NCBI GenBank assembly: GCA_035569695.1
Contig: DATMMO010000021.1
Location: 1-10,499 of the forward strand
Source of the DNA: DASXMT01 sp035569695
GTDB lineage: Bacteria > Actinomycetota > Acidimicrobiia > Acidimicrobiales > RAAP-2
Direction of reading: 5' to 3'
DNA length: 10,499 nucleotides
Shown here piece after piece: positions 1 through 5,534 of this stretch. Under the pieces are notes generated by a model that was given only the letters and a program-made list of their open reading frames with translations, was not told where the DNA came from and ran no database searches. Within the stretch, counting starts at the first letter, position 1. The number at the start of each line of letters is the position of its first letter. The position numbers and the translations under genes are program-made.

Positions 1-253
1 CTTCGATGGTGGTGCGGGGGTGGGCCACCAGGTTGTGAAACCAGTCGGGGTTGGTGTCAGCGCCGCCCTTGGAGGCAAAGATGGCGTAGCGGCCGCCGTC
101 CAATGGTTGATAGACCAGCGGATTGACCCGCTCGGTCCCAGACTTCGCCCCGGCGTGGTGCAGGAGAAGCACCGGGGCTCCCTCGAAGGGTCCGCCGACC
201 TTGCCCTGGTTGGCCCGGAACTCATTGATGATCTCGGTATTGAAATCAACCAC
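1..253 (-). CDS. F420-type nitroreductase family protein (DUF385/Ddn-like), C-terminus off the window
   Basis: This is the first 84 codons of a gene that continues past base 1. The protein starts MVDFNTEIINEFR and shows the hallmark blocks of the deazaflavin (F420H2)-dependent nitroreductase/quinone reductase family: a GAKSGTERVNPL block at residues 35-46 and SKGGADTNPDWFHNLVAHP at 61-79. In the family these blocks line the F420 and substrate pocket, and members transfer hydride from F420H2 to quinones, nitro compounds or other acceptors. I chose the GTG at 251-253 because an AGGAGAAG ribosome site sits 7 bases upstream (261-268 on the complementary strand) and no ATG precedes the conserved start in this frame. 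It lies 84 bases downstream of the SDR gene on the same strand, so co-transcription is likely. The family call is firm; the true substrate is unknown. Confidence 0.85.
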   Translation of the reverse strand, partial: MVDFNTEIINEFRANQGKVGGPFEGAPVLLLHHAGAKSGTERVNPLVYQPLDGGRYAIFASKGGADTNPDWFHNLVAHPRTTIE

Positions 254-337
254 AGCACTACTTCTCCTCTGGCGTCTCCGACGCAATCGTCCCTACCCGG
301 TCAGGCACCCTGTCTACCGGCTGGCGGCCACGGGCCG

Positions 338-1159
338 TTACCAGGGCATGCCGGCGCCGCCGTTGGGCCGGAGGATCTGCCCGGTGACAAAGCTGGCGGC
401 GTCGGATACGAGATACAAGATGGCGAAGGCAATATCGGTGGGCATACCCACCCGGGCCAACGGGGCCATGTTCGAGGCCCAGTCCACGTAGGCCTGGTAG
501 CGAACGGGATCGACCTCGCCCGACTCGTCGATGAAGTGTGCTCGCGAGAAGTTGGAGAGGATGACGCCGGGGGCCAGCGCGTTGGCCCGTATCCCGTGGG
601 GCGCACCCTCGGCGGCCACCGTCTTGGTCAGCTGAGCCACCGCCGCCTTGGTCATGGCGTAAGTGCTCATCGTGGGAGCCGGGCTGTCTATGGCCCCCGA
701 TGAGATGTTGACGATGTGCCCGGAACCCTGGGGGATCATGGCTCGCATTGCCGCCCGGCTGCCGTAGAAGACGCCTCGGAGGTTGACGTCGAAGACCCTG
801 TCGAACTCTTCGTCGGTCACGTCGACCACGGGGCCATCGCTCCGGACCCCGGCGATGTTGCCCATCACGTCGATCCGTCCGTGATCGGCGACCGCCCGCG
901 CCACCAGGGACTCGACGTCGGCCCGCCGGGTGACGTCCATCTCCACCGCCACCGCCGTGCCCCCGCGGCCGGCGACCTCTTTGGCTGTCGCCTCCACCCC
1001 GGGACCGTCGATATCGCCGAGCACCACGGTGGCCCCCGCACCGGCCAACACCAGGGCCGTGGCTTTCCCGATGCCACTGGCCGCCCCGGTCAGAACGGCC
1101 ACCCGACCGACCAGACTGAAGGCCTGAGCCGGTGTCACGTCGTCCGTCAATGCATCCAT
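338..1159 (-). CDS. Classical short-chain dehydrogenase/reductase (SDR)
   Basis: A 273-residue NAD(P)-dependent oxidoreductase with a complete classical SDR signature. The dinucleotide-binding glycine motif TGAASGIG is at residues 24-31, and an Asp at about 49, at the end of strand beta-2, favours NAD over NADP. NIAG at 101-104 replaces the common NNAG. The catalytic Ser is at 154 (NISSG), with Tyr167 and Lys171 in YAMTK. The C-terminal block FVTGQILRPNGG is typical. The frame is open further upstream to about 1303, but the ATG at 1159 gives the usual short lead before the Rossmann fold and has purine-rich ribosome-site candidates just upstream (GGAGAA, GGGGGT). The conserved protein begins after about 15 residues, so the longer form is unlikely. 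It is followed by the F420-type reductase on the same strand. The substrate cannot be read from the sequence; an alcohol, 3-hydroxyacyl or steroid-type substrate is possible. Confidence 0.9.
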   Translation of the reverse strand: MDALTDDVTPAQAFSLVGRVAVLTGAASGIGKATALVLAGAGATVVLGDIDGPGVEATAKEVAGRGGTAVAVEMDVTRRADVESLVARAVADHGRIDVMGNIAGVRSDGPVVDVTDEEFDRVFDVNLRGVFYGSRAAMRAMIPQGSGHIVNISSGAIDSPAPTMSTYAMTKAAVAQLTKTVAAEGAPHGIRANALAPGVILSNFSRAHFIDESGEVDPVRYQAYVDWASNMAPLARVGMPTDIAFAILYLVSDAASFVTGQILRPNGGAGMPW

Positions 1160-1392
1160 GGCGACCCCCGAGTTCTCCGCCGTTGCCCGCAAGGCCACAG
1201 CTCGTCTGGCGACAGTTTGGCCAGTGACGCAACGGCACGTCAATCCGTGTTCCCAGCGGCACTCAGAGCTAACGTGTGCCCATTCACGCGTGGCCTTTCT
1301 CACGGTGGCTCATCAGACCTCATGCAGCTATTCGGCACTGTCGTTGGTGTGCATTCCTGGTGACGGGGACGCCCAAGCACCGGAGGAACACG
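1160..1392. promoter_or_regulatory. Divergent intergenic region between the SDR and the secreted-protein gene
   Basis: These 233 bases separate two outward-reading genes and must hold both promoters. On the minus strand a TTGACG (complement of 1238-1243) resembles a -35 box for the SDR gene, but I see no good -10 at the expected distance. On the plus strand no clear promoter pair stands out. A self-complementary CACGCGTG lies near 1275-1282; it is short enough to occur by chance. Frames open through this region are continuations of neighbouring frames and do not look coding. Confidence 0.35.
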
Positions 1393-2076
1393 ATGTCCAC
1401 ACTGAAACGCTGGCAGACTCCCGCAAGCCTCAGCCTGGTATTGGCTGCCGCAATCATGTTGGTACTGGCCATGGGCTTTCGAGCAGGGACCCAACCCGCT
1501 TTGGCCTCGACGACCTCGACGCCCGTTATATGCCAATCGCCGCAGCCGGCCGCAACAGTGGGTATAGCTGCTGCCCCCGTTCTCCCCGTTGCCCCCCCGG
1601 CCAACGTCTCGGGCCCACGGGCCAGTGGATCAGGTGACGACATCTTGGGCGTGCTCGGCAGCCATAACCAGACCCAGGGGAACGATGGCGGCTTCGGCGA
1701 CATCGGCATGCAGTTCCAGAACGTGGCCATCAATGCACCGATCACCAACATCCACATCTCGGGCAGCGGCAACAGCGTGAACGTTGGCTCCGACAACTCG
1801 CTCAATCTCCTCAGCCTTCCTCTCATCACGCCGGCGGCCTCCAGCGCGCCGACGACACCGTCGCCGTCCTCGACCCCGGCTCCGACGACCTCCACCGATC
1901 CGAGCACGTCGTCGGGATCGTCCGATCCCTCGACGCCCCCAGCTTCTGGATCGACCACCCCGACGACCTCTGGATCGACCACACCGACCACGCCATCCAC
2001 TCCGACGACCCCAACCGGGTCGGCGGCGCCGTCCTCGTCCGCGTCGAGTGGGGCATCCACACCTGCTGCCTCCTGA
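1393..2076 (+). CDS. Secreted protein with Asn/Gly-rich core and Ser/Thr/Pro-rich tail, function unknown
   Basis: A 227-residue protein I cannot assign to a family. The ATG at 1393 is preceded by a strong GGAGGA ribosome site (1382-1387). Residues 1-38 form a signal peptide: a Lys/Arg start, a hydrophobic stretch at about 11-28, and an ALA-S cleavage site after residue 38. A linker rich in Ala, Pro and Val follows to about 75. Residues 80-140 form a Gly/Asn/Ser-rich core with alternating hydrophobic residues (NVAINAPITNIHIS, NSVNVGSDNSLNLL), suggestive of a small beta-rich or solenoid segment. From about 150 to the end the chain is almost only Ser, Thr, Pro, Ala and Gly, as in cell-wall-spanning or O-glycosylated stalks of actinobacteria. 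There is no LPXTG motif or C-terminal membrane anchor, and only one Cys, at 47. It is probably exported and wall-associated or released. It stands alone between a divergent SDR and the thioredoxin gene. Confidence 0.75.
   Translation: MSTLKRWQTPASLSLVLAAAIMLVLAMGFRAGTQPALASTTSTPVICQSPQPAATVGIAAAPVLPVAPPANVSGPRASGSGDDILGVLGSHNQTQGNDGGFGDIGMQFQNVAINAPITNIHISGSGNSVNVGSDNSLNLLSLPLITPAASSAPTTPSPSSTPAPTTSTDPSTSSGSSDPSTPPASGSTTPTTSGSTTPTTPSTPTTPTGSAAPSSSASSGASTPAAS
1945..1992 (+). repeat. Tandem 24-base repeat inside the Ser/Thr/Pro tail
   Basis: Two nearly identical 24-base units lie head to tail at 1945-1968 and 1969-1992. Each begins TCTGGATCGACCAC and each encodes SGSTTPTT. The surrounding tail has further, more diverged TPTTP-type units. 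This is consistent with slippage or unequal crossover extending a low-complexity stalk. Confidence 0.7.
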
Positions 2077-2237
2077 CAGCAGCTGGCCCAGTCAAGGGGG
2101 TCCATCGTCTGTTCGGGCCGTCCTCGCCTCCGACCACGGGTGAGGGCGGTCTGCGCCGACGGTGAGCTCGGGGTCCGCACCACGGGGTCGGTAGCGAGCG
2201 GGACCCAGTGGGCAGCACGACCGGCGTCGCTCGGGCA

Positions 2238-2243
2238 TACCAT
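2238..2243 (+). promoter_or_regulatory. Possible -10 box (TACCAT) before the thioredoxin gene
   Basis: TACCAT fits the actinobacterial TANNNT -10 pattern and ends 7 bases before the ATG at 2251. Transcription would then begin at or next to that ATG, giving a leaderless message. This would explain why no ribosome site is visible before any of the start codons at 2242, 2245 or 2251. I see no good -35 box. The motif is short and this is a suggestion only. Confidence 0.25.
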
Positions 2244-2700
2244 GATGGTCATGCCCTCGGACTCCGGCGTCACCACGATTCGGTGCGATCAGTGCGGCAA
2301 GACGAACCGGGTACCGGTGGCCGCCGACGGCAAGCCGCGGTGCGGCAACTGCAAGGCACTGTTGCCCTGGTTGGTCGATGCCGACGACGACTCGTTCGCC
2401 GCCATCGTGGACCGCGCCCACGTCCCCGTGCTGCTCGATTTGTGGGCCCCGTGGTGTGGACCGTGCCGGATGGTCAGCCCCGCTCTGGAACAGATTGCCC
2501 ATGACCTGGCCGGTCGGATCAAGCTGGTGAAGGTCAACGTCGACACGGCGCCGGCCATCGCCCGGCGCTTCGAGGCCCAGTCCATCCCGATGCTGATCCT
2601 GATGAGCGACGGCCAGGTGGTGGCGCGACGAGTGGGAGCGGCACCGGCGGCACAGTTGCGCACCTGGGTAGACCAGACGCTCATCGCCAACAGGCATTGA
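2242..2700 (+). CDS. trxC: Thioredoxin with N-terminal zinc ribbon (thioredoxin 2/TrxC type)
   Basis: A 152-residue cytoplasmic thiol-disulfide oxidoreductase. Residues 15-37 hold two CxxC pairs (CDQC at 15-18, CGNC at 34-37), the zinc-binding ribbon that sets thioredoxin 2 apart from thioredoxin 1. The thioredoxin fold follows, with the active site WAPWCGPC at 68-75 (redox Cys 72 and 75) and the cis-Pro in SIPM at 115-118. No signal peptide or membrane span is seen. Family members reduce protein disulfides using thioredoxin reductase and NADPH, and the zinc ribbon links them to oxidative stress. The start is uncertain among ATGs at 2242, 2245 and 2251; none has a clear ribosome site, and 2251 would suit a leaderless message. 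The frame is open upstream to 2140, but that stretch lacks family similarity. The stop codon overlaps the start of the following SDR (TGATG), so the two are probably one operon with coupled translation. Confidence 0.93.
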   Translation: MMVMPSDSGVTTIRCDQCGKTNRVPVAADGKPRCGNCKALLPWLVDADDDSFAAIVDRAHVPVLLDLWAPWCGPCRMVSPALEQIAHDLAGRIKLVKVNVDTAPAIARRFEAQSIPMLILMSDGQVVARRVGAAPAAQLRTWVDQTLIANRH

Positions 2701-3539
2701 TGGGACGGGTAGCGGGAAAGGTGGCCTTCATCACGGGGGTGGCGAGAGGCCAGGGTCGGAGTCACGCCGTGCGCCTGGCCGAGGAGGGTGCCGACATCAT
2801 CGGCGTGGACCTTCTCGAACCGGTGCCGGCCGTGTCCTATGCCATGGGTACGCCCGACGACTTGGCCGAGACGGTCCGCCTGGTCGAGGCGACCGGTCGT
2901 CGGATCATCGCTCGACGGGCCGATGTCCGCGATCGCCAGTCCCTCAACGCAGTGGTGGCCGAAGGGACAACGGCGTTCGGGCGCCTCGATATCGTCTCCG
3001 CCAACGCCGGCATCTGCCCGCCGCTGGCCGAGCTGTGGGAGATCGACCCGGTGGCGTGGGATGACGTGTTCGCCGTCAACGTGACCGGTGTCTTCCACAC
3101 CATCGCCGCCTGCGTCCCCTCGATGCTCGACTTCGGCCACGGAGGATCCATCATCCTCACCAGCTCGGGGGCCGGCCTCAAGGGCATTCGCCACCTGGGT
3201 GGGTACAACGCCAGCAAGCACGCAGTGATCGGCATGGCCCTGACCTTGGCCAACGAACTGGCCCGCCGGAACATCCGGGTCAACGCCCTGTGCCCGGCGA
3301 CAGTGGGAACGCCCATGGTGACCGACAACCCGGACCAGCTGGCCTTCTTCCGGCCCGACCTGGAGAACCCCACCCTGGAGGATTGCCTTCCGGCCTTTCG
3401 TCGGTCGTCGCCCATGGGCCATGAGTGGATCGACGCCGTGGACGTCTCCAACGCGCTCGTCTTCCTGGCCAGCGACGAGGCTCGTTACGTGACGGGGACG
3501 GTCCTGCCCGTCGATCAGGGATCGTCGAACCGGCCCTAG
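2700..3539 (+). CDS. Mycofactocin-type SDR family oxidoreductase
   Basis: A 279-residue short-chain dehydrogenase. The glycine motif TGVARGQG is at residues 12-19, Asp37 (NAD type) ends beta-2, NAG is at 102-104, and the catalytic Ser156, Tyr169 and Lys173 are in place (TSSG, YNASK). The opening GKVAFITGVARGQGRSHAVR and the extra segment after beta-2 (about 38-66, containing TPDDLAETVRLVE) match my recollection of the mycofactocin-associated SDR family. These enzymes hold a non-exchanging NAD and pass electrons to the peptide-derived cofactor mycofactocin when oxidising alcohols. The ATG at 2700 shares a base with the thioredoxin stop codon; a TTG at 2697 is an alternative. No mycofactocin biosynthesis gene (mftA-F) is in this window, so dependence on that cofactor is inferred from family resemblance. 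The closest alternative is a carveol or steroid dehydrogenase-like SDR using free NAD. Confidence 0.92.
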   Translation: MGRVAGKVAFITGVARGQGRSHAVRLAEEGADIIGVDLLEPVPAVSYAMGTPDDLAETVRLVEATGRRIIARRADVRDRQSLNAVVAEGTTAFGRLDIVSANAGICPPLAELWEIDPVAWDDVFAVNVTGVFHTIAACVPSMLDFGHGGSIILTSSGAGLKGIRHLGGYNASKHAVIGMALTLANELARRNIRVNALCPATVGTPMVTDNPDQLAFFRPDLENPTLEDCLPAFRRSSPMGHEWIDAVDVSNALVFLASDEARYVTGTVLPVDQGSSNRP

Positions 3540-3552
3540 CCGACCGGGCCGG
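3530..3552 (+). terminator. GC-rich hairpin at the end of the thioredoxin-SDR pair
   Basis: CCGGCCC (3530-3536) and GGGCCGG (3546-3552) are perfect complements separated by 9 bases. The left arm overlaps the last codons of the SDR gene, whose stop codon lies in the loop. There is no T-run after it, so it is not a classic intrinsic terminator, but T-poor hairpins are common downstream of high-GC actinobacterial genes. It could end or attenuate transcription before the membrane-protein gene. Confidence 0.35.
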
Positions 3553-3656
3553 CGCGGTAGAGCCGGGGGTGCATACTCGACGGGTCAACCGCTCTCGCCT
3601 ACTGTACCGACACCGCGAGCGACGACGTGGCGTTGGGCGAGAGGAAGGGGTCGGGC

Positions 3657-5534
3657 ATGAGCGGCAACGAGCCGCCGGAGCCGGACCCGCATGGTGGCCC
3701 GGCAGACGAGCACGCCCAGCAGCCTCTCGGGGACGCCCTGCGAGCCCGACTGCTGCGGCTGGCCACCCTTCGCCCCGAGACCAAGCTCCTTTTGGGGGCG
3801 GTGGTAGCTCAGCTGGTGGTTGCGGCCATCTTGGTGTTCGCTCGCAACGCGCACCTGGCCAGCATCCAGAGCGACAACTTTGCCCATACCACGGCCACCA
3901 TCCCCATCCTGATCTTCGTGGCCTGCATCATCTTCTGCTCCGCGGCCTGGGGGCTCATCCTGGCCGGGGCCTTTCGAGCGGACTGGGGGATCCGGGTTTC
4001 CGTCATGGCCATATTCGTGTGGGCCATGTGGAGCGAACACGACGTGCTGGACGGTGTGAGCACGACGGACGCGGTCGCCTGCTGCCTCCTCTTAGCCCTC
4101 ATCGTCGCCATCGGGGTGGCGTCCTGGTTTCCCGAGAGCACGGCGGGCCACTGGGCCGTGCCCGACGCGGAGCCCAGTGGGCGATGGCGGACCCGCCGCC
4201 GTCTCCTGCCCCCCGTTCTCATGGTCTGCGTCGGCGCCCTGTACCTGACGGCGTGGTTGGCCAACCGGTCGGCCGGTCACGTCGCTGTCTTCACCGACGA
4301 CGTGGCCCACCAGCTCGCCAATATCCAGTTCTTCCTCATCCCCGTGCTGGTCCTGGCCGGCTCCGAATTCGGAAACTGGTCCGATTTCGTCGTCGATCGG
4401 GTCGTCCGACGCATGCGCTCCTCCATCCACGATTGGCTGTTCGGCGTCATCGTCCTCGTTGCCGCCGGGGTCCTCCTGTGGAACGGCCTGCGTTTGTCCA
4501 TGCCCAACAACGGAGGGAACGTCGCCCCCGAGCTGCTTCTCGCCGCCGTGGTAGCCGCCGTGGTCGGTGTCCTCTCCGTCGTGGCCAAGCCCCGAGGGGC
4601 CTGGCCTCGCCACGTCTCCTTCCTCACTCTTGCCGTCGTGGCCCTGGCTGACTCGACGGTGGGCTATATCGCCGAGCGGCAATTGGGCCACACCGACCCC
4701 TTGCTCGACGACAAGGTCTACGGCGTCTCGGCCACCTTTTGGATCGTGGCCGCCATCGTGGCCGCCCTGGCCCTCGTGGTCCTCCGCCGTCGGCTCACGG
4801 GCCCGTGGGTGGCCGCCGCTTGCCTGATCGTCATCATCGGAGCGATCAACGGCCTGAGTGGTCTCGACGAGTTGGGAACGGTCATCCATCCCATCGGCAT
4901 CCAGTCATCAGGTGCCGCCGGCCACCTGGTGACCAATGCGCCCTACCTCGGTGTGGAGGGGTTGAAATCGGTGGCGGCCATGGCCACCATCGCCGCCGTG
5001 CTCTACGCCCTGGCCACGCGGGCCGTCCATCGGCTCATCGTCCCCATCTCCCTCCTCGTCACCCTGACCGTCAGCCTGGAGCTCTTGACCTGGGTCGACC
5101 TGCTCTTCGGGAAGACCACGGACACCACCGGACGGGTCGCCCTGTTTGCCGCAGTGGTGCTGGTGGTGGCGTTGGTGTGGGAGCTGGCCTCGTCGGGCCA
5201 GGGCTTGACCAACCTCCACTCGAGCGGGTTCCCCCGCGAGTCCCGGGTGATGCTCTACGGGGGATACATCCTCCTCGTCAGCTCAGCCGTCCTTTTCTAC
5301 TCGAGCCTCCACGACGCCGAGTCAGCCACGCTGCTGTCGGCGCAGTTCGACGCGGAGCAGTGGGTGCGCCAGGGGATCCTGTTCCTGGGCGTGCCCTTGG
5401 TCATCACCTTGTTCCTCATCGGGATCCAGCGGTGGCGTTCCCGATCCAAGACCAGTGACGGAGCGGCTTCTCCGGTGACGCCGGTCGAGTCCGGGACGCG
5501 TGCCGGGGCCGACCCGGTCACGTCTCGGTCATGA
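3657..5534 (+). CDS. Polytopic membrane protein of unknown function, about 16 membrane spans
   Basis: A 625-residue integral membrane protein I do not recognise. After a polar N-terminal tail rich in Pro, Glu and Gly (1-42), I count roughly 16 hydrophobic segments, near residues 43-61, 80-104, 110-125, 138-157, 184-202, 222-237, 260-278, 292-310, 320-337, 361-376, 383-401, 435-453, 460-482, 493-511, 531-549 and 573-591. A polar Ser/Thr/Gly C-terminal tail follows. Loops are short and no enzyme or transporter motif stands out. Acidic residues sit in or next to several spans (for example SEHD at 126-129 and TWVDLLFG at 478-485). The ATG at 3657 is preceded by an AGGAAGGGG ribosome site (3642-3650); a GTG at 3627 would add ten residues but lacks such a site. 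It may have its own promoter in the 117 bases after the SDR, or be read through from it. Its 3' end overlaps the convergent exporter gene by 17 bases. Confidence 0.85.
   Translation: MSGNEPPEPDPHGGPADEHAQQPLGDALRARLLRLATLRPETKLLLGAVVAQLVVAAILVFARNAHLASIQSDNFAHTTATIPILIFVACIIFCSAAWGLILAGAFRADWGIRVSVMAIFVWAMWSEHDVLDGVSTTDAVACCLLLALIVAIGVASWFPESTAGHWAVPDAEPSGRWRTRRRLLPPVLMVCVGALYLTAWLANRSAGHVAVFTDDVAHQLANIQFFLIPVLVLAGSEFGNWSDFVVDRVVRRMRSSIHDWLFGVIVLVAAGVLLWNGLRLSMPNNGGNVAPELLLAAVVAAVVGVLSVVAKPRGAWPRHVSFLTLAVVALADSTVGYIAERQLGHTDPLLDDKVYGVSATFWIVAAIVAALALVVLRRRLTGPWVAAACLIVIIGAINGLSGLDELGTVIHPIGIQSSGAAGHLVTNAPYLGVEGLKSVAAMATIAAVLYALATRAVHRLIVPISLLVTLTVSLELLTWVDLLFGKTTDTTGRVALFAAVVLVVALVWELASSGQGLTNLHSSGFPRESRVMLYGGYILLVSSAVLFYSSLHDAESATLLSAQFDAEQWVRQGILFLGVPLVITLFLIGIQRWRSRSKTSDGAASPVTPVESGTRAGADPVTSRS

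Noticed and set aside
258..1262. A 334-codon minus-strand frame overlapping the first SDR
   Set aside because: It is an extremely Arg/Gly-rich translation of an alternate frame; the SDR motifs lie in the other frame on the same strand.
1945..1992. CRISPR or regulatory repeat array
   Set aside because: The repeat is two in-frame copies inside a low-complexity coding tail, without spacers.
1320..2276. A 318-codon minus-strand frame opposite the secreted protein
   Set aside because: Its Val/Gly/Asp repeats are the complement of the Ser/Thr/Pro tail; the plus-strand frame has the signal peptide and a strong ribosome site.
2289..3422. A 377-codon open frame on the minus strand across thioredoxin and the SDR
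   Set aside because: It runs opposite two genes with complete, recognisable motifs and has no domain or ribosome site of its own.
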